DNA from: Isoptericola cucumis
GTDB lineage: Bacteria; Actinomycetota; Actinomycetes; Actinomycetales; Cellulomonadaceae
Assembly: GCF_014635665.1 (NCBI RefSeq)
Contig: NZ_BMDG01000015.1
Span: forward strand, 1-64,000
Direction of reading: 5' to 3'
Length of the DNA stretch: 64,000 bases
Part shown: positions 16,130-27,200 of the stretch, one piece after another
How the letters are laid out: each line of letters opens with the position of its first letter
Numbering within the stretch: the first letter of the stretch is position 1
Translations under genes and position numbers: made by a program
The notes under the pieces: model-generated
The model's database searches: none
The model's input: the letters and a program-made list of their open reading frames with translations, nothing else
What the model was told of the DNA's origin: nothing

Positions 16130-18777
16130 CGGTCCTCCTGCCGCCGCGCTCGTCGCCCGGCCCTTCGTCCAGCCCCTGGTCCAGCACCTGGTCCAGCCCC
16201 TGGTCCAGTGCCCGGCCCGGCGTCTCCCGCGCGCCCCTTGCGGCGCCGCGCGCGCGCCATCCTGTCATGCAGCGGCCGGAGCACGCGGCGTCCGGCCGCG
16301 CCGAGCGCCGCCACGGCGGACCGGAACCACCCGGTGACGACGGCCCGCAGCGGCGGGGCGTCGGCGCCGCGCACCGAGCGCAGCGAGAGCCTCGCGGCCA
16401 TCCGCTTTCGCCACGGCAGCCCCTCGTGCAGGGTGCCGACCAGCGAGTCGACCTCGGCCCAGTACTCCTCGACCTCCGCGTCGGTGGGCTCGCCGGAGCC
16501 GAAGACGGTCCGGTCGGCCCGGTGCGCCAGCCCCGTCGTGGTGGGCGTCGCGGCCGACGGCAGCTGGTCCACCAGCAGGCGGGCGCCCTCGCGCCGGGTG
16601 GCGCCCCGCGGCACCCCCGCGCCGAGGTCGGTCGCGACGTCGACGACCTCCCGCCAGCCGCCGCTGACCCGGTCCACGGGGGCGGGGGCGGCCCGGCGAC
16701 GGCCACGACGACGGGACTTGAACAGCAGGAGCAGCAGGATCGGCAGCCCGAGGATGGCGAGCGGCACGGCCACCGTGAACACGATGATCGCGACCTGGCG
16801 CCAGTCGATCCCCTCGGAGTCCTCGTCCTGGTCCTCGTCCTCGACGTCGCCGGCCTCGGCCTGCGGCGGCTCCTCCGGCGTCTCCGGGGACTCGAGCACC
16901 GGCGGCTTGGGCACCTGCTTGGAGCGCGGCAGCGGCTCCACCTTGTTGTCCTCGTCCGGGATGACGTCGAACGGCACCCAGCCGTAGCCCTCGAACGGCA
17001 CCTCGACCCAGGCGTGCACGTCGGCACCCGTCACGGTGTACGGCGTGCCGGGCTTCCAGGCGTCCTCCTCGGGGTAGAAGCCCATGACGACGCGGGCCGG
17101 GATCCCCGCCTGCTGCGCCATGAGGGAGAACGCGACGGCGAACTGCTCGTCGTCCCCGACCATCTCGTCCTGGGCGAGCAGCGCGTCGATGCGCGCGGCG
17201 GAGTGCCCCGGCCGGGACGGCGGCTGGTTCTCCAGGCCGCTCGAGTACACGCCGGTGGCGATCAGCGTGTCGCGGATGTTGACGAGCCGCTCGAACGGTT
17301 CGGTGGCGTCGGCCGAGAACTGCTGCGCCTTCGACGGCACGGCGTCGGCCACGTCCTGCGGCTGCGGCACGTCGACGTCGAGGATCGGCACCGAGGCCAG
17401 GTCCTCCTCGGCCGGCTCCGGCGCGACGATCGCGTCCAGCTCGTACGAGTCGCCCGGGGCGAGGCCCGCGGTGACGACGCCCGTGCCGGAGGTCGCGTTG
17501 TAGTAGGTGGACGCGGCGAGCTCGTCCGCCCGCTCCCCGCCGAACCGGACGCCCGCGAGCTCGCCGACGTCGGGCAGCCAGACGCCGGAGTAGCCGGTGA
17601 CGGTGACCGTCAGGGGCGTGGCGGTACCGGCGGCGACCGTGTCGATGGTCTCCCCCGCGCGGTTGAACACGCCCGAGGCGCCGCCGGAGCTCGCGTCGTA
17701 GACCGTGCCCGCGTACGAGTCGAGCGTCGCGAGCCGCACGCGCGACCCCTCCGGCATGCCCTCGACGGTGAACAGCTCCGTCTCGTCGAGGTCCTTGGTG
17801 TACGTGCGGAACCCGACCAGCGGGCTCGTGTACTGGTGCAGGTCCAGGGGCGGGGTGACCAGCTCGCGCAGCACGACCCGCTCCCCCTGCCCGAGCAGCG
17901 GGGACACGAGGACCGCGGCGAGACCGCCGACCCCGAGCAGCACCGCGCCGCCGCGCACCCGCTGCGCGCGCAGGCGCCGCGTCGCGGACCGGCTCGCCTC
18001 CGACAGCAGCTTGTTCGCGCCCATCCGGGTCTCCGCGGCACGCCACGACGCCCACAGGAGGCCCACGACGGCGACGACCAGGCCCTGCACCAGCGGCAGG
18101 GCCGGGACGATCGTGCCGAGCAGCGCCACGGCCGCCAGCGACACCACCACGGGCAGCAGCGCCCACGCCGCGAACCGCGACCGCCAGGCGATCGTGCCGG
18201 CGAGCAGCCCGGTGAGCAGCATCAGCAGGTACGGGACGACCGCCAGCTCCTCGAAGGAGGCCAGGGGCGGGACGGTCGTGACGAACGACTTCCACCCGTG
18301 CGAGGCGCCCACGGCGAGCTCGGACAGCGTGGTGCCCGTCGGCAGCACGCCCGCGAGCGTCGTGCCCGGCAGCGCCAGCACGCCGCCGAGCAGGAAGTAC
18401 GCGAGGACGGCCGCCGCCGCCGTGAGCAGCACCGACCAGCGCAGCCACGCGCCCAGCCACGCGACGAGCAGGCCGACCAGCGCGCCGCCCGCGGCGGGCA
18501 GCAGGTAGCCCGTGGTCCCCCACGCGGGCGCGAAGCCGACGACGACGGCGCCGAGCAGCGCCGCGAGCACCAGGCCGTCCACCAGCCCGGCGACGGTCAC
18601 CGCGCGCGGCCGCCCCGAGGGGCGGCCCTTGGCCCGGGTCGTCCCCGCGCGCACGGACGTGCGCGACGTGCCGCCGGTACGGCCGGTGTGCCCGGTGCCG
18701 GTGCTCCCCGTGTGCCCGGGGTGCGCGGCGTGCGTCGCGTCGGCCGGGCTGGGCTCCGGGGCGCGGGAGTCAGTCAT
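16126..18777 (-). CDS. TgpA-like transglutaminase-fold membrane protein lacking the catalytic Cys
   Basis: An 883-residue protein, ATG 18777, overlapping the DUF58 gene by 8 bp and the next gene by ATGA. A His/Gly/Thr-rich N-terminus precedes a multi-helix membrane domain (about 60-260), an extracellular region with the transglutaminase core (about 500-620), a further membrane helix (about 660-680), and a cytoplasmic tail ending in Gly-Pro/Arg repeats. In active family members the core reads G-x-C-E-x-F-A; here it is GDDEQFA, so the nucleophile is Asp (about residue 543). The His (VHAWVE) and Asp (FDVIPDE) positions are kept. It is likely a non-catalytic binding or scaffold version working with DUF58 and MoxR. 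Confidence 0.85.
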   Translation of the reverse strand: MTDSRAPEPSPADATHAAHPGHTGSTGTGHTGRTGGTSRTSVRAGTTRAKGRPSGRPRAVTVAGLVDGLVLAALLGAVVVGFAPAWGTTGYLLPAAGGALVGLLVAWLGAWLRWSVLLTAAAAVLAYFLLGGVLALPGTTLAGVLPTGTTLSELAVGASHGWKSFVTTVPPLASFEELAVVPYLLMLLTGLLAGTIAWRSRFAAWALLPVVVSLAAVALLGTIVPALPLVQGLVVAVVGLLWASWRAAETRMGANKLLSEASRSATRRLRAQRVRGGAVLLGVGGLAAVLVSPLLGQGERVVLRELVTPPLDLHQYTSPLVGFRTYTKDLDETELFTVEGMPEGSRVRLATLDSYAGTVYDASSGGASGVFNRAGETIDTVAAGTATPLTVTVTGYSGVWLPDVGELAGVRFGGERADELAASTYYNATSGTGVVTAGLAPGDSYELDAIVAPEPAEEDLASVPILDVDVPQPQDVADAVPSKAQQFSADATEPFERLVNIRDTLIATGVYSSGLENQPPSRPGHSAARIDALLAQDEMVGDDEQFAVAFSLMAQQAGIPARVVMGFYPEEDAWKPGTPYTVTGADVHAWVEVPFEGYGWVPFDVIPDEDNKVEPLPRSKQVPKPPVLESPETPEEPPQAEAGDVEDEDQDEDSEGIDWRQVAIIVFTVAVPLAILGLPILLLLLFKSRRRGRRRAAPAPVDRVSGGWREVVDVATDLGAGVPRGATRREGARLLVDQLPSAATPTTTGLAHRADRTVFGSGEPTDAEVEEYWAEVDSLVGTLHEGLPWRKRMAARLSLRSVRGADAPPLRAVVTGWFRSAVAALGAAGRRVLRPLHDRMARARRRKGRAGDAGPGTGPGAGPGAGPGAGRRAGRRARRQEDR

Positions 18778-20119
18778 TCGTCCTCCGCAGGGCGTTCGGC
18801 AGGTCAGCGAGCTCGCCGAGCGTCAGCACCTGCATGTCGGCGACGCGGCCGCGGCTCACCGAGCTGCCCGGCGAGCAGCGCATGGCCACGAGGCGCGCGT
18901 CGACGGGCAGCCGCACGGCCGCGGCACGCAGGTCGGTGGGCGACACCGTGCTGCCGACGGCGAGCACCACGACCGACGCGTCGGTGACGGTCGCCGAGGC
19001 GACCCGGGCGATCTCCGCCAGGCTCCGGCGCGCGGGCGCGAGCTCGAGGCGGGTCAGGTCGTCCAGCAGGCGGGTGCGGTGGTCGCCGCGCACCCGGCCC
19101 TGCGGCACGAGCACGGCAAGGCCGCCGTCCTCGCGGATGGCCTGGAGGCCGAGCGAGCCGCACGCGGAGACCGCGAGCTCGAACTCGTCGGGGTCGGCGT
19201 AGTCCTCCTCGCGCGTCGACAGGATGACGGCGAGGCGCGATCGACGCGTCTCCTCGAACTGGCGGACCATGAGCTGGCCGGTGCGGGCCGTGGACTTCCA
19301 GTGGATGTGCCGGCGGTCGTCGCCGGGCACGTAGTCGCGCAGCGCGTGGAACGACACGTCCGAGTCGGAGATGTCGGGGGTCACGCGGCCCTCGAGGTCG
19401 TGCAGCAGACCGGTGGACGAGCCCGACAGCGGCAGCGTGCGCGGGTGCACGAAGAGCTCCTCCGGCTCCGTCCACGTCAGCTCGCGCCGCAGCATGCCCA
19501 GCGGGTCGGCGCGCACCGAGCGCACCGGGCCGATGGGGATGACGGCGCGGCGGTGGGTCGGCACGGCGAAGAGCTCCTCGTGCTCGCCCTCCGGCCGCAG
19601 GCGCGGCAGCGGGAACGAGGCGATGCCCTGCCCCACCTGGAGCTCCATGACCGCCGGCAGCATGGTGCGGGACGAGTCGTTGCGCACCACGAGCCGGCCG
19701 ACGGCCCGGTCGCCGACGACGACCCGGCGCGACGCGACGTCGAGCACGACCGTGTACCGCAGCCGGCCCAGCACGAAGACCACCGCGCCCAGCAGGGCGA
19801 CCGTCGTCGTGACGGCGACGATCGTGGACTCCTGCCAGCGCAGGACGAGCCCGGCCCACCACGCCGCGGCGGCGAGCACCAGCACGGCCCAGCCGAACGG
19901 GGACACCACCCCCACCACCGGGGCGAGGCGCGCCCAGGCGTGCACGAGCCCGGCGCCGACGGCCTCGCCGGCCGCGCTCCTGGCGTCGGAGAGCACGCGG
20001 CGCAGCCGGCGCCGCGGCGTCGCGGCCGGTGCGGGCGCGGCGTCGTCCTGGGCCGCCTCGGGCGCGGCGGCCTCGGGTGCGGCGTCGGGCGCGTTCTCGC
20101 GCTCGGTGGTCGTGGTCAT
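18770..20119 (-). CDS. DUF58 family protein
   Basis: A 449-residue protein from ATG 20119. An acidic, Ala/Pro-rich N-terminus is followed by two membrane helices (about 70-115), a beta-rich domain, and the DUF58 core with its hallmark stretch about residues 265-290 (DYVPGDDRRHIHWKSTAR) leading into a VWA-like fold (RLAVILSTREED, then a later VVVLAVGS). The family is nearly always encoded with MoxR ATPases and transglutaminase-fold proteins, as here, and is thought to act with MoxR as a chaperone-like complex at the membrane. The start is the ATG followed by TTTTERENAPD. Confidence 0.88.
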   Translation of the reverse strand: MTTTTERENAPDAAPEAAAPEAAQDDAAPAPAATPRRRLRRVLSDARSAAGEAVGAGLVHAWARLAPVVGVVSPFGWAVLVLAAAAWWAGLVLRWQESTIVAVTTTVALLGAVVFVLGRLRYTVVLDVASRRVVVGDRAVGRLVVRNDSSRTMLPAVMELQVGQGIASFPLPRLRPEGEHEELFAVPTHRRAVIPIGPVRSVRADPLGMLRRELTWTEPEELFVHPRTLPLSGSSTGLLHDLEGRVTPDISDSDVSFHALRDYVPGDDRRHIHWKSTARTGQLMVRQFEETRRSRLAVILSTREEDYADPDEFELAVSACGSLGLQAIREDGGLAVLVPQGRVRGDHRTRLLDDLTRLELAPARRSLAEIARVASATVTDASVVVLAVGSTVSPTDLRAAAVRLPVDARLVAMRCSPGSSVSRGRVADMQVLTLGELADLPNALRRTND

Positions 20120-20150
20120 GAGGATGCGCTCCGGTAGGGCGTTCGAGCGG

Positions 20151-21125
20151 TCAGGCGGTCCGGCGTTCCTGCGGCGCGGGCACGTCGGTGAGCAGGCGCG
20201 AGATGGTCCCGTCGGCGGTGGCGCCCGCGAACTCGGCCTCGGCGTCGAGCACGAGGCGGTGGGCCCACACCGGCTGCACGAGGTCCTTGACGTCGTCCGG
20301 CAGGACGTAGTTGCGCCCGTGCGCGGCGGCCCAGACCTTCATGCAGCGCACGAGGGCGAGCGCGCCTCGCACGGACACCCCGACGTGCACGTCGGCGGCC
20401 TCGCGCGACTCCTGCGCCAGGCGGGAGACGTACTCGAGCACCGCCGGGTCGACGTGGGTGGAGGCCGCGAGGGCCGCCATGTCGACGACGGCCTGGCCGG
20501 TGATGACGGGCTGCAGCGCGGCGCTGCGGTCGCGCACGGCCGACCCGGCGAGGATCTCGACGGTCGAGGTGAGGTCCGGGTAGCCGATCGACGTCTTCAT
20601 GAGGAAGCGGTCGAGCTGGGCCTCGGGGAGCTTGTACGTGCCGGCCTGCTCGATCGGGTTCTGCGTGGCCACCACCATGAACGGCGCGCCCACCGGGTGC
20701 GGCACGCCGTCGACCGTGACGCGCGCCTCCTCCATGACCTCCAGGAGCGCGGACTGCGTCTTCGGCGAGGCGCGGTTGATCTCGTCCGCGAGCACGATGT
20801 TCGCGAAGACGGGGCCCTCGTGGAACTCGAACGTGCCGGTCTTCTGGTCGTAGATCGTGACGCCCGTGACGTCCGACGGCAGCAGGTCGGGCGTGAACTG
20901 GATGCGGTGGTTGGTGCCCTGCACGCTCGCGGCCATCGCACGGGCCAGCATCGTCTTGCCCGTGCCCGGGGCGTCCTCGAGCAGCAGGTGGCCCTCGGCC
21001 AGCATGCACGTCAGCGCGAGGCGGATCTGGTCGTCCTTGCCCAGGACGGCGCGCGCCACGTTGCCGACGATGCGGTCGAACGTCTGCGCAAACCAGGAGG
21101 CCTGCTCGGGGGTCATGGTGCTCAT
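20151..21125 (-). CDS. MoxR-family AAA+ ATPase
   Basis: A 324-residue ATPase. I use ATG 21125 (MSTMTPEQ); a second ATG nine bases later (21116) is possible. Walker A is EDAPGTGKTMLAR (about 48-60), Walker B is IVLADEINRA (about 110), and sensor 1 is VVATQNPIEQAGTYKLPEAQLDRF, the MoxR signature. A small helical lid domain completes the protein. MoxR proteins remodel or activate partner proteins, commonly together with VWA/DUF58 proteins; the DUF58 gene follows after 31 bp. It heads the run of regulatory genes downstream of the giant surface proteins. Confidence 0.9.
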   Translation of the reverse strand: MSTMTPEQASWFAQTFDRIVGNVARAVLGKDDQIRLALTCMLAEGHLLLEDAPGTGKTMLARAMAASVQGTNHRIQFTPDLLPSDVTGVTIYDQKTGTFEFHEGPVFANIVLADEINRASPKTQSALLEVMEEARVTVDGVPHPVGAPFMVVATQNPIEQAGTYKLPEAQLDRFLMKTSIGYPDLTSTVEILAGSAVRDRSAALQPVITGQAVVDMAALAASTHVDPAVLEYVSRLAQESREAADVHVGVSVRGALALVRCMKVWAAAHGRNYVLPDDVKDLVQPVWAHRLVLDAEAEFAGATADGTISRLLTDVPAPQERRTA

Positions 21126-21237
21126 CTCGTCGTTCCCGTCCGTTCGGTGTGCGCCGGTGGCGCGGTCTGCTCGTTGTCCAGGAGGCTCGCGTGGCTCGAT
21201 GTCCAAGAGCCCCGGGGCGGCCGTTTGTTACCCGCGA
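21126..21237 (-). promoter_or_regulatory. Gap between giant protein 1 and moxR
   Basis: A 112-bp gap. Just past the giant gene's stop a self-complementary GCCCCGGGGC (about 21,210-21,219) could form part of a terminator. I see no clear -10 box for moxR, so whether moxR is read through from the giant gene or has its own promoter cannot be decided. Confidence 0.3.
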
Positions 21238-24200
21238 CTACCACCAGTCGACCTTGTTGCTGGTGAGGTTGAGACCGTCACTGGTGGTGACCCAGACGGT
21301 GCCCGTGGTGCCCGTGTAGCACCACAGGTCGCGCGGGCCTGCGTTGCCGTTGCCGTCCGTGCTCGTGACCCCGGCCCGCTTCCAGTTGGTCCCGGCCGTG
21401 TTGAACTTCCGGCCGTCGGAGATGCAGTTGTACTTGAACTGCTGGTTCGGCTTCGCGTCGCGGATCGTGATCCGCAGGTACGCGCAGCCGTCGCTGAAGC
21501 AATCCCCGTACTGGGTCTCGCCGACCGCGGTCGAGCCGCGCTCGAGCGTCAGCGTCGGCTTCGGCTCCGCCTCGGTGCTCCCGCTCGCGGAGTCGCTGGA
21601 ACACCCGGCGCTGTTGCAGGCCTGCACGCTCACGGAGTACGACTTCGAGTACCCCCCGTTGACGTTGACCCGCCCGGTGCCGCTGCCCGAGCCCTTCTGG
21701 GACCCGGAGAGGGTCCACTTCACCGTCCCGGAGTCGCCGTTCCAGCTGCCCGGGCCGCTCACGGTGAAGTAGCCGTCCGTCGCCGACGTCTTCGTCCAGC
21801 GCACGCTCGGCGCGGACGGGACCCGGTAGGCCTTGACCCCGTTGGACGCCGCGCTCGCGCTCGACGCGCCCGCGGCGTTGTGGGCCGTGACCGTGAAGGT
21901 GTAGGTGTTCCCGTCCGGCAGCCCGGTGAACTGGGTGTTGGTACCGCTCACCGACTTCGTGGCGCCGTTGGACGCCCGCACCGTGTAGCTGGAGATCGGC
22001 GACCCGTTGGGGTCCGCGGCGCCCCAGGAGATCGACGGCACGCCCTTGTTGTCCGACGCCTTGACCCCTGTCGGGGTGCCCGGCTTGCCGTACGGCGTGA
22101 CGGCGTTCGACCTCGGGCTGGTCGCCCCCTTGCCGGCCTTGTTCTCCGCGGTGACGGTGAACGAGTAGCTCGACTTGGTGTCGAGGCCCTCGAAGTCGTA
22201 CGACGTGGCCGACGTCGTCGCGGACTCCACCTTCGAGTCGCCCTTGAACACGGCGACGTGGTAGTCCGAGACGGCGTCGCCGTTGTTCGCCGGCGCCTTC
22301 CACGTGACGTGCACCTGGCCGCCCAGCGCGGTGTCGACCCGCGACGCGCTCGGCGCGGCCGGGGCGTCCGGCGGCCCCGCGGGCACCATGGACGTCGACC
22401 ACGCGCCCCAGTCCGACGGGTCGGGCGCCTGGTTCACGGCCTGCACCCGGACCTTGTAGGCGGTGCCGTTGGTCAGGCCCTCCCACACGATCCGCTCGCC
22501 CGTGACGCCGACCTTCTGCGCCTCCCCGTTGGCGGGGGCGGGTGAGATCTCCAGGTTCACCGACTCGATCGGCGACCGGTCGGTGTACGACGCGTTCTTC
22601 CACGAGACCTCGAGCGACTCGTCACCGAACTCGAGCTGCGGCGCGGCGGGCGGGTCGGGCTTCTCGTCCGGGCGCGCCTCGGCGGAGGCGGGCGACGCGT
22701 CGGACGGCCCCACCGCGTTCTCGGCGACCACGGTGAACGTGTACGTGACGTTGTTGGTCAGCGGCTTCAGCGTGCACGTGGTGGCGGCGCAGCTGAACTC
22801 GTCGCCCTGGCTGGACGTCACCGTGTAGCCCGTGATCTCCGAGCCGTTGTTCTGCGGCGGGGTCCACGACAGCACGACCGTGCCGGAACGGACCTCCTCG
22901 ACCACCGGCGTCGACGGCGCCTCCGGGGCGCCGAGCACGTTGACGGTGATGCGGCCCTCGACCTGGCGGTCCGGGTCCTCGGTGGCGTCCTGCACCAGGT
23001 AGCGCACCACCATCGTGCCGACGAAGTCCTCCTTCGGGGAGACGACGACCTGGTCGCCGTCCGCCGTCGCGTCGCCGCGGCCCGTCTCCACGACGGGCTG
23101 CCCGACGAGCTCGAGCGGGCCCCGGTCGGCGAACGGGTTGGAGTCGTTCGCGAGCACCGGCACCGAGACGGCCTTGCCCTGGTGGGCGTCGTCCACGACG
23201 TCGTCCACGGCGCGCGCGAGCGGGCGCGTGGAGGCGACCACGTCGACGGCGAGCTCGCCGTCGACCGGCGGGTGCTCGTCGTCCGTCACCGTGTACGGCA
23301 CGGTGAAGGAGCTCCCCTTGGGGATCGAGGGCGTGGCCTCGAGCGTGACCCGCGTGCCGGACATGGTGGCCGACAGCCCCTCGGGCAGCCCGCCGAGCTC
23401 GAAGCGCAGGTCGTCGTTGTCGGGGTCCTTCGCGAACCGGCCGAGGTCGACGACGCTCTCCTCGCCCGCGGCGACCTTGCCCGACGGCGAGCCGGGCTCC
23501 GGCGGCAGGTTCTCCGGCGGCAGCACCGTGATCGGCATCGTCAGCACCGCCGTGCTGCCCTCCGGGTCGTCCGGGCCGTCGCCGTCGGTGACCTCGAACG
23601 TCACCGACGCGGGCCCGTCGTAGTCGTCGCGGGGGGTGTAGGACATGGTGGTCTGGCCGGTGACCTCGACCTCGCCCTCCAGGGCGGTCACCTGGTCGGC
23701 CGTGGTGAGGCGCGGGCTGCGGCCCTCGACCACCAGCACGTGCTCGGTGATGTCGATGTCGAGCTTCTCCCCCGCGGCGACCTCGAGCGGCGCCTGGCCG
23801 GGCTTGAGGATCGGCTGGGTGGACTCCATCCCCGGCACGACGACGAACGCCTTCGCGCTCTGGCCGTCCATGTCGGTGACCGAGTACGTGATGACCTGGC
23901 GGCGCTCGGTGAGCGTGACCTCGAGCTGGCCGTCCTCCGTGACCGCCGCGGTCGTCGCCCCGGTCTCGACGGTGAGGTCGTCGGCGGCGCCGTCCGGGTC
24001 CTCGTCGTTGTCGAGCACCGGCACGGTGACGCTGGTCTTGCCCAGCAGGTCGGCCACGGGCACGGAGTCGTCCCGGGCGACCGGCGGCAGCAGGGGCGCG
24101 TCGGCCGCGACGGTGACGCTCACGGACGCCGAGGCGCGCGCGGCGTACGTGTCCTCGATCGCGTAGAAGAACGTGTAGGTGCCCTCGTCGGACGGCGTCT

Positions 24201-27200
24201 GCACGACGACGCGGTCCTCGACGACCTCGGCGTCGAGGTCCTCGTCGCCCTCCAGCGCGCCGGCCACGAGGCCGACCTGGTCGCCGTCGGGGTCGGAGTC
24301 GTTCGCCAGCGCGGGCACGGCCACGCGCCGGTCCGGGCGCACCGTGACCTCGTCGTCGGCGGCGACCGGCGGCTGGTTGGTGGCGGGCGGCTGCGCGATG
24401 CCGACCCGGACCACGCCCGTGGCGACCTCGCCGCGCGCGTCCTGCACCGTGTAGCGGAAGGTGTCCGCCCCGCTCGCGTTCTCGCCGGCCGCGTAGTCGA
24501 CGTACCCGTCGACGACCTCGGCGCGGCCCTGCGTCGGCCCGGTGGCCAGGCCGGTGAGCTGGACCGAGTCGCCGTCGGGGTCGATGCCGTCCAGCGGCAC
24601 CGGGATGCGCACCGTGCCGCCGGACAGCACGCGCGCGTCGACGTCGCGGGGCACCGGGGCGGCGTTCTCGGACCCGCCGCGGATGTGGATCGTGACCTGG
24701 GCGGAGTCCTCCTGCCCGTTCGGGTCGCGCACCGTGTAGATCGCGTACGCGGTCCCGGCCTCCGAGCCGGCGCGGAAGCGCAGCCGGTCCTCGGAGACGA
24801 AGAGGTCGCCCTGGCCCTCGTCGACCGTCTGCTCGAGCTTCGGGTCGAGGGTCAGCTCCAGGCCGTCCGGGTGCGTGTCGTTCTTCAGCACCGGGATGTT
24901 CACGTAGTCACCCGCCCGCACCGTGACCTCGTCGGCGGCGGCATTGGGCGGCTGCAGGCGGTCGGGCGCGGGCACGGGCAGCACCCGCACCTCGCCGGTC
25001 GACGTCTCGGTGCCGTTCGACACGGTGTACGTGAGGGTGACGGGCTCGGACATGCGCTTCGTCTCGGTGACGCGCAGCATCTGGTGCGCCAGCACGGCGA
25101 CGCTGACGCCGGAGTCGTCGGGCACGTCGACCGACTGCACCACGAGCACGCCGCCCGCCGGGTCGGTGTCGTTGGCGAGCACGTCCACCAGCGTCGACCC
25201 GCCCGCGGGCAGCAGCGCCGTGTCGGAGACGACGACCGGCGCGCCCTGCGCACTCTCCGGGTCCTGCACGTCGACGCGGACCACACCGGTCGTGGCCTCG
25301 GGCCCGTCCGACACCTGGTAGAGCACGTCGTAGGACTTCGGCTCCTGGGCCAGGAAGGTGAACGTCCCCGCGTCGTAGTTGGGGGTGATCTCGGCGGGCG
25401 CGGCGTCGCTCACGCTGGTCAGCCGCAGCTCGTCGCCGTTGGGGTCGGAGTCGTTCTTCAGCGGCTCGATCGTCACCGGCTGCCCGGCCGTGACCACGAC
25501 GTGGTCGCCGACGGCCACGGGCGGCTCGTTGCCGTCGCCCAGGACGTCCACCCACAGCGTGCCCTCGACGACCTCGCCCTGGCCGTCGCCGACCGTGAGC
25601 GTGACCTTCTTGCGCCCGGTGGCGGAGCCTCCGTCGCGGAACTCGACCGTGCCGTCCGGGTAGGCGCGCACCTCGTCGCCCTGCACCGTCGCCGCGGCGG
25701 TCGCGAGGTAGACGTCGTCGCCGTCCGGGTCCTTGAAGAACGGGAGGACCTTGATCTGGGCGCTCTTGCCCTGCTGGACCCGCAGCACGGGCTCGCCCGA
25801 CTGCTCCGGGGCGTGGTTCTCGCTCCACGGCACCACGTCGACGTCCACGGTCGCCTGGTCGTGGCCGCCGCGCCCGTCGGTGACGTCGTAGGTGAAGGAG
25901 GCGTCGCCGCTCGCGTCCTCGGGCGTCACCGCCTGCAGCGCCTTGCCTCCCAGCACCCGCTGGACGGAGAACGCGTCCGGCTGGTCGCCGTCCAGGCTCG
26001 CGGTGATGACGTCGCCGTCCGGGTCGAGGTCGTTCGACAGGACGTCGAGGATGGTCGTGCGACCGGGCCGCACGCCGAAGCTGTCGTCCTGGGCCTTGGG
26101 CGGGTCCTGCTTCTCCCGGTCGACGACCGTCTGGTCGACGAGCTCCGGCTTCGCGTCCTCGGCGTCCTCGTCCTGGCCCTCGACCTGCTCCGGGAGCTTG
26201 ACGTCCCAGTCGTCGACCTTCTCGTACTCGTCGAGCGCCATCCACAGCGTGCCCGACGTGAGGTCGTTGAGGACCACGTTGTTGCGGTTCACGCGGTACT
26301 CGAGCTTCGTGCTCTGGTCGATGCCCTCGAGCACACGGTCGACGTCACGGTCCGTGCCCTCGCAGTCGCGCACGATCTGCCCGGTCGTCGACCAGGCGCC
26401 GTAGAGGCAGCCGCCGAGCTGCACCGGCGCGCCGGCGGACCCGGACGCCTTGCGCTGCGTCGCCGCGCCGCCGTCCAGCGGCTGCAGCACCAGGGCGCTC
26501 GACGTCGCGTAGGCGACGGCGTCCGACGACTCGCCCACCTGCTGCAGGCGGGCGCCCTGGGCGTCCGCGACGTCCACGGTCTCGCCACCGGGCAGCCGCA
26601 GCTCGCCGTCGGTGCGGTTCAGGATCACCGGGTCGTCGCCGACCGCGGTGAGGACGACGTCGTCGCCCCCGTCGAGCAGGCCCAGCTCCGTGACCTCGGG
26701 CTCCTGGCCCGGCTCGACCGTCCACAGCACGTCCCGGCTCGGCACCACCGCGAACGTGGTGCCCCCCTGCGACACCACGACCTGCGCCGCACCGTCCAGG
26801 TCCTGGGTCGGGTCCTCCTCCTCGGTATCGAGGCCGGGGAGCCGCTCGACCGTGGTGACCCACAGGGAGCCCGACTCGTCGTCCACCACGGCGACGCGGC
26901 CGCCGCCCATCGCGGTCTCGGCCCCCGCGGGGAGGACGGTGGCCGAGGAGAACTTGAGCCGGGCCACGTCGACGAGGTTCGCCGCGCTGCTCCCGCCGTC
27001 GTCCACCAGCACCTGGCTCGCCTGCTGCTCCACGTCGAAGTCGGCGCTGCCCGCCAGCAGCGTGCCGTCGAGCGCCTTCGCCTCCGTGCTGAACCGGCCC
27101 ACCAGCCCCGCCGACTGCTTCGTCACCCACACGCCGGAGTCGTTGAGGTCGACGTCCGCCGTGGCCTCGCCCTCGTACATCAGTGCCGTCACCACGACGC

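Noticed and set aside
16126-16270. Frameshift at the end of the transglutaminase-fold gene
   Set aside because: Several frames stay open because of the GPG-type repeat, but the main frame ends cleanly in an ATGA overlap with the next gene.
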